Of a stretch of DNA of 64,000 nucleotides, positions 43,734 to 54,600 are shown piece by piece. This DNA is from Dipteronia dyeriana. Its lineage: Eukaryota; Streptophyta; Magnoliopsida; Sapindales; Sapindaceae. Positions within the stretch are counted from its first letter, which is position 1. Each line of letters starts with the position of its first letter. The position numbers and the translations under genes are program-made. The notes beneath the pieces were generated by a model, which saw nothing but the letters and a program-made list of their open reading frames with translations, ran no database searches and had not been told where the DNA came from. The DNA is taken from positions 32,249,598-32,313,597 of the forward strand of contig CM065297.1 in assembly GCA_032871835.1 (NCBI GenBank), written 5' to 3'.

Positions 43734-45990
43734 TTACATGCCAATTATGTCAAAAGTTACATGCACGATATTGAAGACTTTACTTGATAGTGTATTTGTA
43801 AGTTACAAGTCATTTAGTTTATTTTGAAGTTACATGCCATCCGTTTTTTTCAATGTTACATGCCGGTTTATTTTAAAGTTACATGTCAGTTCATCTAAAA
43901 GTTACATGATGGGTTAAAAATTTACATGTCCATTCACTGTAACTTTAAATGTGTCATGTCAAATACTTTAAATGTGAAATACTATACATTTAGAAATATG
44001 CATGTACGAAAATTGGTCATCTATCACGGTGGAAGTTGGTTGGGTCATTGTTACAAGGGTTGTATGACAAAATGGGTCCATGTTCCTAGATGTTTGACTC
44101 ATGATGCCTTGGTGAAATGGGTACAATAAATTGCCAAAATTGATGCTGCTAGGTCCAACCTAGAATTATGCTCATTGGCATATACGAATATTGGGGTCTC
44201 GACCGAGAATTGAGAATGACAATGACGTGGCATGCATGATGGATGAAGATAAGCTATTACCTGAGGTTTATGTCATCGTTTCTAATTTAGTGGAGAATGG
44301 TACTATAGTGAAGCAAGATGACAATCTACTACAGTCAAAGTATGTTGAACACTGTAACAAACCTATTTTGGGAACATATTCCCGGTTGGATGAATTCCCG
44401 ACAACCTACTTCAAAAATTTTGTATTGTAGATTAGAGATTTTGTATTGTAGACTTTATTAAGTTTCTAAGGATTGATTGAATTCATGTTGAAGATGTACG
44501 CTGCAGTATTGAATAATTCATTTGAAGATAAAATTTTAGTATTGTTACATGTCAATTATTTCTGAAGTTACATGTCACGTTATGAGGCTGGATGTAACGA
44601 TGACAAGTGTGAATTCCAATTACGTGGAATTATATATATGGGTGAAATACTATACTTCGTATTGTAGATTTTATTAAGTTAGATTCCATTATTGAATGAA
44701 TTTATTTTGAAGGCCAAATCCTGTATTGAATAAATTTACATGTAGATCGATCAGTATTGTTACATGCCAATATAATTTGAAGTTACATGCTAGTTGAAAA
44801 TAAAGTTACATGCCAGTTGAACATGACTTACAGAGTTGATATTGAAGATACATGCTACAAATTACATGCCAGTTGATACTGAAGTTACATGATAGTTAAT
44901 AATGAAGTTACATGCTAGTTAATAATAAAGTTACATGTCAGTTCATTTAATCACCATATTTGAAAGAGTGTTTTCATACACAATTCCAGTAGTATTACAT
45001 GCTAGTTGATACTGAAGTTACATGCTAGTTAATAATGAAGTTACATACCAGTTCATTTAATCAACATATTTGGATACTGATTTCATTCACTATTCCAGTA
45101 ATGTTACATGCTAGAAGTTACATATCAGTTGATACTGAAGTTACATGCTAGTTAAAAATGAAGTTACATGCTAGCGTATTTAATCTACTCGTTAAGAAGA
45201 GTATTTTCATACACAATTCCAGTAATGTTACATGCTATAAGTTACATGCCAGTTGATACTAATGTTACATGCTAGTTAAAAATTAAGTTACATGCCAGCT
45301 CATTTAATCACCATAACTGGAAGACTGATTTGATACACTTCAAAGAAAAAATTCTAGTATCGTTCGTTTCATATAGTTCAAAAACAACGATAATGCATTT
45401 TTTTGGACTTGCTTTTGCTTTGAAACTGTATTGTTTAGCAAGTATAGCTTTTGGTTATTTTTTGTATTAGCAATGTCGTTTTGAAATGATATCAGAATTG
45501 AATTCAATAATATTACATGCTCGAAGTTATATGTCAGTTGATACTAAAGTTACATGCTAGTTTATAATGACGTTACATGCCATCACATTTAATCACTATA
45601 ATTGGAAGAGTGTTTTCATACACAATTCCAATAATGTTACATGCTACAAGTTACATGCCAGTTGATACTGAAGTTACATGCTAGCGTATTTAATCGACTT
45701 ATTAAATCGAGTGTTTTCATACACAATTCCAGTAATGTTACATGTTAGAAGTTACATGTCAGTTGACACTGAAGTTACATGCTAGTTAAAAATGAAGTTA
45801 CATGCTAGTTAAAAATGAAGTTACATGTTTGCTCATTTAATTACCATAATTGGAAGACTGATTTGATACACTTCAAAGAACAAAATTCGAGTATCGTTCA
45901 TTTCACACAATTTAAAAACAACGATGATGCATCAAAAACATAATTAATCACAGTTGGTAATGAAGTTACATGACATAGAACAACTGCCAA
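43734..45990 (+). repeat. Dispersed GTTACATG motif array in MULE-X
   Basis: The word GTTACATG(C/T)(C/T)AG occurs dozens of times, usually 20-40 bases apart, in larger units of about 100-125 bp that also contain ACACAATTCCAGTA and TTTAATCACCATAATTGGAAGA. The array starts before the MURA-like region and is densest from 44750 to 45850. It is non-coding. Confidence 0.85.
43926..44430 (+). pseudogene. MURA-like N-terminal region (MuDR family) in MULE-X
   Basis: The reading frames at 43926-44129 and 44191-44430 join into one protein-like stretch: 'VIYHGGSWLGHCYKGC', 'WVHVPRCLTHDALVKWV', 'KIDAARSNLELCSLAYT', then 'RPRIENDNDVACMM' and 'LPEVYVIV'. This is the pattern of the N-terminal plant MuDR domain (a G-G-x-W opening, a threonine/leucine 'lt.d.lv' helix, then x-N-D-D-D-V and P-E-I/V-Y-V). 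A stop after WVQ and a frame shift near 44180 separate the halves. The zinc-finger and DDE catalytic parts of a transposase do not follow. After 44430 the sequence turns into motif arrays. It may be a truncated transposase or a relic of a stand-alone N-terminal gene. Confidence 0.6.
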
Positions 45991-46075
45991 AAGAACTATG
46001 CCTAGTTAACAAACCTATCAATCTATTGGTGCACTGTTTGCATAAACAATGATGATGCATCAACATGTCAGCCTA

Positions 46076-46320
46076 TCGACATGTGAAGACACCACAACTC
46101 GGCCTTTTAAGCCACGAACTCATTCAAGTTGGTGGTGAACTTTTTAATCCATGAACTCAGCCGACATGTGAAGACACCATGAACTCATTCAACTTCGTTT
46201 AATCCACGAACTCATTCAACTCCACCGTTTAATCCGCCGACATGTGAAAACACCACAATATCCGGGAGTTCATTCAAGTTGGTGGTGCACTTTTTAATCA
46301 ACGAACTCTGCCATTTTATG
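46076..46320 (+). repeat. Short repeat cluster CGACATGTGAAGACACC
   Basis: CGACATGTGAARACACCA occurs at about 46077, 46162 and 46238, with interleaved copies of GAACTCATTCAA and 'TTGGTGGTGAACTTTTTAATC'. It follows the GTTACATG array. Function unknown. Confidence 0.65.
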
Positions 46321-47235
46321 AGGAAATCCTCATAATTTAAATTTTCCATTTGTAAAATTTAACCATAAATTGTAACTACCAATGATATTATGATATCCCA
46401 CCATGCACCAAACATGATAGTACCGTACTTACTATAAAATATACTTCTTATACATGCTTTATGACACAATTGCAAGTAATTTTTGTTGTTGTTTTTAAAA
46501 ATGTTATATCCAGTTATTGTTCTCTAATGAGCCACAAATATATTTCAGACATTATTGATCTCCTTTATCGAGCTTGTTTGGACTCATGTTTTCAGTAGTT
46601 GAGTTGATACAAAAAAAAACAGGATATCATCATATATTGACCCATTACAATAAAAAATAGACAAATGCACATAATAATCACAAAACAAAAAGCCAAACAC
46701 ATATAATTGTTAATTTCTCGGTATATCAAATAACATACAGGATATCATCATATAATTGCCCATGTAATGGTTTCAAGACATCCAAAACATAATTTCTAAA
46801 CAAATCCTAAGCAATTTTTCATTCAATAGAGAAGCTCAAAACCATATCAATTACCATATACAAACAGTACAACACACACCGAAAAGTTACAGGCACGCAC
46901 GCACACACCAATCTCAATTTCAATTCAATATCAAAATCACATCACACAACAATTCCTCAAAGGAAAATTAACACTACGAAACAAATTCATATCAATTCAT
47001 ATAAAAGATTCACAAAATAATGACATTTGATGGTATATAAAACCAAAAACTTGGTGTCCACAGGTTAATTATCAAATAAAAGAAAAAGATTCGTCAAAAC
47101 TTGACATTAATTCCCGTACAAATTTCAAATATTCAACTAACATAAACCATAAAATCTGAAAGAAAAAAATAACCAGACCTTACCGATTCATTGTTCTGCT
47201 ATAAAAAAAATCAACTACAATAAGTTCACAATCGA

Positions 47236-47248
47236 TTAACGAACCATA

Positions 47249-47289
<41 letters not shown>

Positions 47290-47448
47290 CGTACCTGGAA
47301 AAGAGTAGTTGTCGAGTGATTTTTTTTTCAACAACACTGAGAAGAATGATGTAGCCTGGAAAATAGTTGCAGCGACATCAACGGAGGTCCCAGGCGACGG
47401 CGAGCGACACCGACAATAAGCGATGACGACGACTTTCTCCTTACTCAT
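47236..47448 (-). pseudogene. Exon-like start in the 3' end of MULE-X
   Basis: On the minus strand an ATG at 47448 opens 'MSKEKVVVIAYCRC' and continues through 'DVAATIFQATSFF' to 'DNYSFPG', where the sequence reads CAGGTACGTCTCTC, a good plant splice donor (about 47296), followed by a (GA)n tract. Before the ATG lies a CT-rich leader. This looks like the first exon of a small gene reading inward from the element end, possibly a captured host gene 5' end. I do not recognise the protein, and no downstream exon is identified. Confidence 0.33.
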
Positions 47449-47599
47449 TGCTCCTTTTCTCTCTGTTTGGGTTTTTTACTTTACATTAGTGTAACCCTAA
47501 CTGGGGTAGCTAACTTTTTTTTACCACCCACCCATAATTTTTTTTTTCAAATTTCAAATTTAGGGGCTTTTGTGTCCAAAAATGGTGAAAGTGACGAAA

Positions 47600-47745
47600 A
47601 TAATAAAAATAAAACTTTTGACTAAAAACAATAAACTCATAAATTTTTTGGCTACTTATGAATTCACCCATATATATATAGGGGTGAATTCATAAGTAGT
47701 CAAAAAATTTATGAGTATATTATTTTTAGCCACCAATATATTTTT
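47600..47745. repeat. Near-palindrome at the MULE-X/MULE-Y junction
   Basis: Centred on TATATATATA (47671-47680). The innermost arms GGGTGAATTCATAAGTAG match perfectly, and the match continues with a few mismatches through 'CAAAAAATTTATGAGT.TATT.TTTTTAG' to about 55 bases per arm. Single strands spanning it could fold into a long hairpin. Confidence 0.85.
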
Positions 47746-48224
47746 TATTATTTTTATCAATTTCAATAAGTTTTGGACATTAGTACCCCTAGATTTGAAA
47801 TGGGTAGTGAAAAATTAACTCTCTCTGTTTATGTTATTATTTTTACATGAAGTAAAACCGATTAGGGTTAGTAAAAAAGTAGAAAGAGAGAGAAAGAGAG
47901 GGAGGGAAAGAGAGAGAGAGAGAACTGTCACCGTTCCCCGTCGCTACGTCACTCGGTCTCTGTTGGCGTTGATTACAGCCGTTGCCTGTCCCCGTCGCCA
48001 TGTCACTTGCTTCCTGTCGCCGTTTCACTCGCTCCCCGTCGCCTGTCCCCGTTCTGTACTACAGTTTAAATGCATCACCAGTCCTTGTCGCCTCTGTTTA
48101 ATAACTACTGTAAATAATTTTGATTGATCCTTCTACTTACCCAAGTCGATTGTTGTTGCTTTTTTGTTTTGTTTAAATTAGTTAAATTTTCTTCTATGTG
48201 GTTCAATCTCTTAATAGATCTTTA

Positions 48225-49710
48225 AAGAGCACCCAAGTGATAATGACCAGGTACTAGAAAAAGCAACATTATATGATGAAATGATTATTGAGATCGAATT
48301 TGCATATGATATTGATGTGATATTGAAGGTGTAAAACTTGTAAACGTTTGGTGAACAAAAACAAAGGTGTTTAATAAAACTCCTAAGAGAAAAGCAGAGT
48401 ATGTGAAGATTTTAAGAACTCCAATAATGGAAGCTCACGTTATGTATTTCCTAATTGATTATGAATACAAGAGAGTCTGATATTTATATTAGATTACATA
48501 GATCATGCAAAAACCATTTTCTAGCATTTTCAATTAACGAACAACCTAACAACCAAACTAATTCAGTTAATTAAAACTGCCACATTAGCAAATTAGATTC
48601 TAGTAGTAACTAACTTCCTTAGTTAACACCTATTTGACACTAATACTAATGGATTAGTAAAAGCGCCATTTGCTAACTATCTATCATCTGTTATCCTTAT
48701 GGAGTGATCAACAGACGATAAGTGTAGTTGATTACAAAAGGTTGTATAATGATGCTCTATTCTTGACTTCACCACACCATTTCTTGTTGTAGGCTTCCAT
48801 ATACTTAACATGCTTGTGGGCAACTTGTAAATGCTTCAAGAATAAGTAACTTGTAGCATGTAACACTACTGGAATTGTGCATGAGATTAGTCTTCCAAAT
48901 TTTTTGATTAAATAAATTGATATGTAACTTAATTTTCAACTAGCATGTAACTTGTAGCATGTAAAACTACTGGAATTGTGCATGAGATTAGTCTTCCAAA
49001 TTTTTTGATTAAATAAATTGATATGTAACTTAATTTTCAACTAGCATGTAACTTGTAGCATGTAAAACTACTGGAATTGTGTATGAGATTAGTCTTCCAA
49101 ATTTTTTGATTAAATGAACTAACATGTAACTTCATTCTGAACCGGCATGTAACTTATAACATATAACAATACTGAAATTTGTGTAGTTAAATTGTTTAAA
49201 ATTTGTTAAATGTCAGTTCTGGGTGATGGAAGCCTTCATCACATTAATTGAATTGGTAGGGAAGAACTTATGCCTCTGACATCCCCGTTTGAAGAAATGG
49301 AGGATTTTTAAGAGGCCTCACAATTTCTTTTCCAGTTACTGGTTCCATGTGTTGTTGGTGATCCAGTTAGGCATTGGCTATTATGTGATATTGATTTGGA
49401 AAAACACAGTGTTTGTATTTATGATCCATTGCACCTCACAATGGATATTTAGAAACGTGTGAAGCAGATTACCCCACTCTTGCGTTTAATTCCAACAATC
49501 TTGTAAGGATCCAGCTATTTTGACCAGAGAGGCATATCACCTGTTGGGACAGAGTTTGTTATTGAACAATCAATTCCAAAAAAGCTACCAGCAACACTAG
49601 ACAGTAATAGTTGTGGTGGAGAATCTAGAATCCTTCAAAAACATTCGCGTGTTTAGAGAGGAAATGACACTAGAAATTTATGCTAACAGTGTATCGGGAG
49701 ATGTATAGGT
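48225..49710 (+). pseudogene. Ulp1-type (C48) cysteine protease remnant in MULE-Y
   Basis: The best block, 49335-49640, reads 'VPCVVGDPVRHWLLCDIDLE' with the His-Trp pair of C48 proteases, then 'HSVCIYDPL' carrying the conserved Asp, 'ITPLLRLIPTIL', and 'NSCGGE' where the family has a catalytic D-C-G. Upstream, 48230-48460 gives 'DNDQVLEKATLYDEMIIEIE' and 'NKTPKRKAEYVKILRTP', a Lys/Arg-rich stretch like those before the protease domain in transposon-borne Ulp1 genes. Between 48460 and 49200 lie AT-rich sequence and a GTTACATG array, so the gene is broken by insertion or was spliced. Stops fall after TMDI, after IPTIL and after KHSRV. Ulp1 enzymes cleave SUMO-like modifiers. Plant MULEs carrying Ulp1-like genes are known (Kaonashi-type). 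This copy is non-functional. Confidence 0.6.
48845..49165 (-). repeat. 101-bp tandem repeat with GTTACATG words, three copies
   Basis: The unit beginning CTACTGGAATTGTGCATGAGATTAG recurs at about 101-bp spacing, with GCATGTAACTTGTAGCATGTAA in each. The first two copies are nearly identical. The unit is the reverse complement of units in MULE-X. Confidence 0.8.
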
Positions 49711-49779
49711 TTATTGACTTTACTATGTACATTACTGGACCACTAATTTGGAATGAAATCTTTTTTTTTTTTTTTGCAT

Positions 49780-51080
49780 AGCCATGTAACTTCATTTAGT
49801 TTATTACATGTTACTTAATTTTCAAATGGGCATGTAACTTGTAACATATAACATTACTAGAGTTCGATTCTTAAAGGAAATTATGTTTAAATAGGTATGT
49901 AACTTCACTTTGAAATGGTATGTAACTTTATTTTAAACTAGGCATGTAACTTGTAACTTGTAACTTGTAACTTGTAACATGTAACATGTAACATGTAACA
50001 TTACTGGAGTTCGATTCTGAAATGAAATTATGTTTGAAATGTAACTTCACTTTGAACTGGTATGTAACTTCATTTTAAACCAGACATGTAACTTGTAACA
50101 TGTAATATTACTGGAGTTCAATTTTGAAATGAAATTATGTTTGGATAGGCATGTAACTTCACTTTAAACTGGCATGTAACTTCATTTTAAACCTGGCATG
50201 TAACTTGTAACATAATATTTAACATTACTGGAGTTCGATTCTGAAATGAATTTTTGTTTGAATAGGCATGTAACTTCACTTTGAATAGGCATGTAACTTC
50301 ACTTTGAACCGGGCATGTAACTTGTAACTTGTAATTTGTAACTTGTAACATGTAACATTACTGGAGTTCGATTCTGATATGATTTTTTTTAACAAGCATG
50401 TAACTTCATTTTAAACCGGGCATGTAACATTACTGGAGTTTGATTCTGAAATGAAATTATGTTTGAATAGGCATGTAACTTCACTTTGAACTGGTATGTA
50501 ACTTCATTTTAAACCTGACATGTAACTTGTAACATGTAACAATACTGGAGTTCAAATCTGATATGAAATTATGTTTGAACAGACATGTAACTTCAATTTG
50601 AACTGACATGTAACTTTATTTTAAACCGGGCATGTAACTTGTAACATGTAACATTACTGGATTTCGATTCTGATATGAAATTATGTTTGAACAGACATGT
50701 AACTTCAATTTAAACTGACATGTAACTTTATTTTAAACCAGGAATGTAACTTGTAACATTTAACTTCAATTTGAACTGACATGTAACTTTATTTTAAACC
50801 GTGCATCTAACTTGTAACATGTAACATTACTGGAGTTCGATTCTGATATGAAATTATGTTTGAACATGCATGTAACTACAATTTGAGCTGGCATGTAACT
50901 TCATTTTAAACCAGACATGTAACTTGTAACATGTAACATTACTGGAATTGTAATTTGGAATTAATGTATTTCAACACCTGATACTCTAAATCGAAATTAC
51001 AAAAACACATGATACTTAGAAATAAATTGACATGTAACCTTAAATTAAACTGGCATGTAACATTAAAATAGCGTAGCATG
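49780..51080 (-). repeat. Dispersed GTTACATG motif array in MULE-Y
   Basis: Dozens of CATGTAAC words (GTTACATG on the element strand) in units of roughly 110-120 bp with 'CATTACTGGAGTTCGATTCTGA' and 'GAAATTATGTTTGAA'. Around 49940-50005 the word TAACTTG/TAACATG is itself tandemly repeated. Non-coding. Confidence 0.85.
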
Positions 51081-51545
51081 TAACCTGAGAACAAAAATTG
51101 ACAGTACATGTGTTTCACTCAAAATCGAAACTATCCTTTTTTTCTTCAAATTAAACTTGTTCATTCTTGTAAAAAAAAAACAAATGGGAAATGGATACAT
51201 ACCTTCAACTACTTAAAGACAGAGATGCTAGGTTTCATAGCTGGAATGTGGTGACCGAAATCAGTTGACATGCGAGAATATGGTGACTCAAATCAGTTGA
51301 GAGACACGATTTACCTGTAGAGACAAAGGCCAACGAGTTTTATACCCGATTTGAAGGATCAATTTAGAGAAAGAACAAGTAAATAGGTTTTGAGAGAGAA
51401 GAAGCAAATCGGTTTTGCAAAAGAGAGCACACAATTTGAGAGAGAAGAAGCAAATCGGTTTTGAGAGAGAGAACACGATTTGAAAGAGAAGACAATTGGT
51501 TTTAGAGAGAGAGAGAGCAAGTCGCCAAAAATTATGAGATTTCAC

Positions 51546-51547
<2 letters not shown>

Positions 51548-51639
<92 letters not shown>
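51548..51639. repeat. Compound (TA)n(GA)n microsatellite
   Basis: About 43 bases of pure TA followed by about 48 bases of pure GA. The ORF at 51480-51737 that runs through it is an artefact of the simple repeat. Confidence 0.95.
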
Positions 51640-51640
<1 letters not shown>

Positions 51641-51845
51641 ATATGATCTTTTGGTTTTCAAAATATTTGGGGGGTCAAGGTCATTGATAAGTGAAAAGTT
51701 TGGGTGGGAAAAATTGGGTCACATAAAACAAAAATGAGGGCATATTTGGAAGTTCAAGATTAAAGATGCTAACTATTAACAAAATAAAGTTTTGGCTAAA
51801 AACAATAACTCAATAATTTTTTTGATCATTTCTTGTCATTCCCTA

Positions 51846-52193
51846 ATATATATATACGGTTTCGTTTTGGTAAGTACGCACTTATATCAGTGCGTTGCAA
51901 GTGAACCAATGATTATTGAGAAGTTTTAACTAGTGTATATTTTTAGTTAAAATATGAAATCTAATAGTATACATCCAACGCACTGATAAAGTCATATCAG
52001 TATACATTGACTTAAACAAGTATAGTAGAACGGGGCATGAGAAAAAGTAATCATAGATAAACGCAAGAGGTCCTTAGAAAACAAACAAAACAACAATTAC
52101 ATTTTGAAATAAGACGACTTGTCTTTAAGTAACCGTAAGTAGTAACAAATTCACACCACACATAAAACAATATCTTAATGGACAAAGATGGTG
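51846..52193. other. Spacer with a short inverted repeat
   Basis: TATCAGTGCGTTG near 51885-51900 is present inverted as CAACGCACTGATA near 51978-51990, about 100 bases apart. It may be a small foldback element remnant. No gene recognised. Confidence 0.35.
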
Positions 52194-52201
52194 ACTGCAC
52201 C

Positions 52202-52749
52202 TATGGATGCACATTTATCCCAGGGACCTTAAATCCCCGTCCATCCCCATTTGGGGATTTGTTTTTTAGGGAAAAATGGGGAAATGGGGGGGGGGGGGGG
52301 GGGGGGGAGGGGGGGCAGGGGGATGGGGATGATTTTCATCCCCAAATTAAAATTGGGATAGGGATGGAGATCCCCATTTCCCTATTTCTCATAAAAGTAT
52401 ATAAATATAATTATAATATATATTTGAATTATTTAAACAATTTTATGTTGAATTTGTAATACATTGATATTTTTTATTTGTAATGAAAGGTTTGTTTTTT
52501 TTTTAAAATTTAATTTATAATTTTTAGTTAAATAGGGTAATGAGAAAATGGGGGAACGGGAGATACGAGAAAACAGAAAAAAAAGGGGAAAATGGAGAAT
52601 TAGGGTTGGGGATGGGGGGACCTCCCCCCAAACATCCCCATCCCCATCCCCATCTCTATTTTTCCCAAATGGAAAAATGGGAAAATGGAGAAATGGGGAT
52701 GGGATGGGTGGACCTATATCCATCTTCATTCCCCAAACGTGCATCCCTA
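52202..52749. mobile_element. hAT MITE with G-rich interior
   Basis: The flanks ACTGCACC at 52194-52201 and 52750-52757 are a perfect 8-bp duplication. The ends TATGGATGCAC and, inverted, TAGGGATGCAC match at 10 of 11 positions. Subterminal regions carry CCCCATCCCC-type words on one side and GGGGATGGG on the other. A run of about 28 G, with one A, lies at 52277-52315. The element has no real ORF. Length 548 bp. Confidence 0.85.
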
Positions 52750-52757
52750 ACTGCACC

Positions 52758-54296
52758 ACGATCGTACTAGCCTGTTGTTTTGTCACGACTGACGAACTCT
52801 TTTATGTATATTGATTCATTTACATTTACCGAAAGATGTGGTTGCCACTCCTAGGATGGGTAGATAAATGAGTTTAAAGTTTAATGTTTGGATAAATGAT
52901 TTTCAAATTAACGGTTCGAGATAGTTTCCATCGGACTATCATAGTGTCCATTAATTCCAAGTAAATTGTTACAATATCCTTGTTAAAATCACCAATTAAT
53001 CAACAGCTGGAATTGTGACATTGAATATTCCGTTAAAACTATTCTGACTGATTCTTTGCATTAATTAAAATATTAATCTCTTCATTCTCTTGTTTAGTGT
53101 CGTCATTTGTTATGGTCTTATTCTCTTTGTCCGTGTGCTTTAGATAAAAGAACAAGAAAATAAGAGCCGATTTGTGGATTTTTTTTGTCAAGATATAAGG
53201 AGCAAGACTCCAATAAAGTTGTAATTCTATATATTATTTTGTATAAACTAAATCAACGACCATGTCATTCAAAATTGAATCTTATCTTAAAACTTTTCTA
53301 GCTTTTGGATTTGTAGATCAGCACTGTCCATTATTGGTGCAGTACGGCAGCCCGTGGTAGATCATAGATGCATATGCCTCCGGTTTGAAAAAACTTGACG
53401 TTTTATTTAATTGTTTACAAGTAATGTTATACTATTAAAGTTGTACTCATCAGATCATAAAACTCTGAATTATTATAATATATTTAAAAAAACATATAGA
53501 AATCATCTCATGATTAAATTGTTGTTTACCACTCAAAATTTGATCATACTTTAGACAACTTATTTTGGCAACCTCGTATTATATTCATCTGATATGTATT
53601 TAACATCTCAAATTTATTATATTCATCTGATATGTATTTAACATCTCAAATTTATTTATGTCTGAAATAATAACGGTTATTTACCATGTGGATTGTTGGT
53701 AACTAATACTCATTTAGTGTAGCACAAATGATATATAAAATAATAAAAATAATAGTCATTATTACCCGAAAATCCGAAATGAGAATAATTATATATACAT
53801 ATTAGTTTACATCCCATACAATGTGTGAGTTTTGTAAAATATACACAATAATAATTTTAAAAGTTATAGATATTTAATGCATTTGAGATGAAGAATATTG
53901 TATTAATTTCTATTTAACAAATTATGACACCTATAACAAATTTTACATCTATGTATAACATCATAACCGCATAATTTTCAATAAGTAAAATTTCATACAA
54001 CATTAATATATTTAGCAGGCATTGTTAATTTTGGTGATTTTTTTTGGCTGCAATATTATGTAATGGATTAGAGCAAGGAGATGAGAGATGGTATAGGAGA
54101 AGTGTACAATGAAAGAATGGAATACAAAAGAGAGTTATTAAAAAAAGGGAGGGTGCCATTTAAGAATGCGATAATATGAAATTTATCCATTATGTAATTG
54201 TCACTAACAATTACGTCGATGTGATTTTATATTAAGTTTGTAAAAGAGAACATCAATATCATATCATTCTTTTTGTAATCACAGGTTTGGACTTTG
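52758..54296. other. AT-rich spacer
   Basis: No coding or RNA gene found. A 38-bp unit (ATTATATTCATCTGATATG...) is directly doubled at 53578-53653. Otherwise I see nothing. Confidence 0.35.
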
Positions 54297-54592
54297 ACTA
54301 GGTGCTATTAACAAAAGTCCCATCTGACTTAAGCACCGGTGATTGAGTTAGGGTTGGAGTCAGATTTTCTATCTGATTTGAAATTTTTTCCCTCTCTTTT
54401 AGTCGCCAGAACCCATGAGGGAATCCTCTCATTAAGTGCAAGTGAAATATGGAGAGCAAGGAACGGTGTATTTTTCAAAATAATCCGGCTGCATTACGTC
54501 AATCCTCGAGAATCGAGGTAATCTTCGTCGAAGATCTCGCCTTCCCGCTTGCTTCTATCACCGAAGTTACTGGTTACTGTGCCACTCGTCCC

Positions 54593-54600
54593 TATTTAAA
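54593..54600 (+). promoter_or_regulatory. TATA-like box of the antisense ORF
   Basis: TATTTAAA stands 134 bases before the ATG at 54734. A CACGTCA-type word follows at about 54607-54613, and then a pyrimidine-rich leader (TTCCTTCTTACACTTCTT). This is a typical plant core promoter layout, and it supports separate transcription of this strand. Inference from sequence only. Confidence 0.42.

Larger units (their letters stand above)
43000..47670 (+). mobile_element. Mutator-like element MULE-X
   Basis: The left end (43119: GAGGAAATTGTAAGAAACGATAAAAA) and the inverted right end (GGGTGAATTCATAAGTAGCCAAAAAA) align over about 60 bases through 'TTATTGAGTTATTATTTTTA' versus 'TTATGAGTTTATTGTTTTTA'. Both lie in (TA)n, so a 9-bp TA-type duplication is plausible but cannot be proved. 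The interior has a MURA-like N-terminal remnant on the plus strand, then arrays of a GTTACATG word. The first about 70 bases are duplicated at 43000-43068. No transposase catalytic domain is visible. Confidence 0.65.
47681..51845 (-). mobile_element. Mutator-like element MULE-Y, inverted relative to MULE-X
   Basis: The left end (GGGTGAATTCATAAGTAGTCAAAAAA) matches the right end of MULE-X inverted, and its inverted right end (AGGGAATGACAAGAAATGATCAAAAAAATTATTGAGTTATTG) matches the left end of MULE-X. Both ends abut (TA)n runs. Interior motif arrays are the reverse complement of those in MULE-X. It therefore lies tail to tail with X across a 10-bp TATATATATA spacer. It carries a decayed Ulp1-type protease on the plus strand. 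No MURA remnant is recognised. Confidence 0.65.

Noticed and set aside
43734..45990. GTTACATG array as a CRISPR-like or ordinary satellite array
   Set aside because: Spacing is irregular, units are diverged, and the context is a plant transposon. It is not a direct-repeat/spacer array.
47831..48127. 98-aa plus ORF and its antisense partner near the MULE-Y left end
   Set aside because: The Arg-Glu run is a (GA)n tract, and the remainder has no family match that I can recognise.
51480..51737. 85-aa ORF with alternating Tyr-Ile and Arg-Glu
   Set aside because: Translation of (TA)n(GA)n simple repeat.
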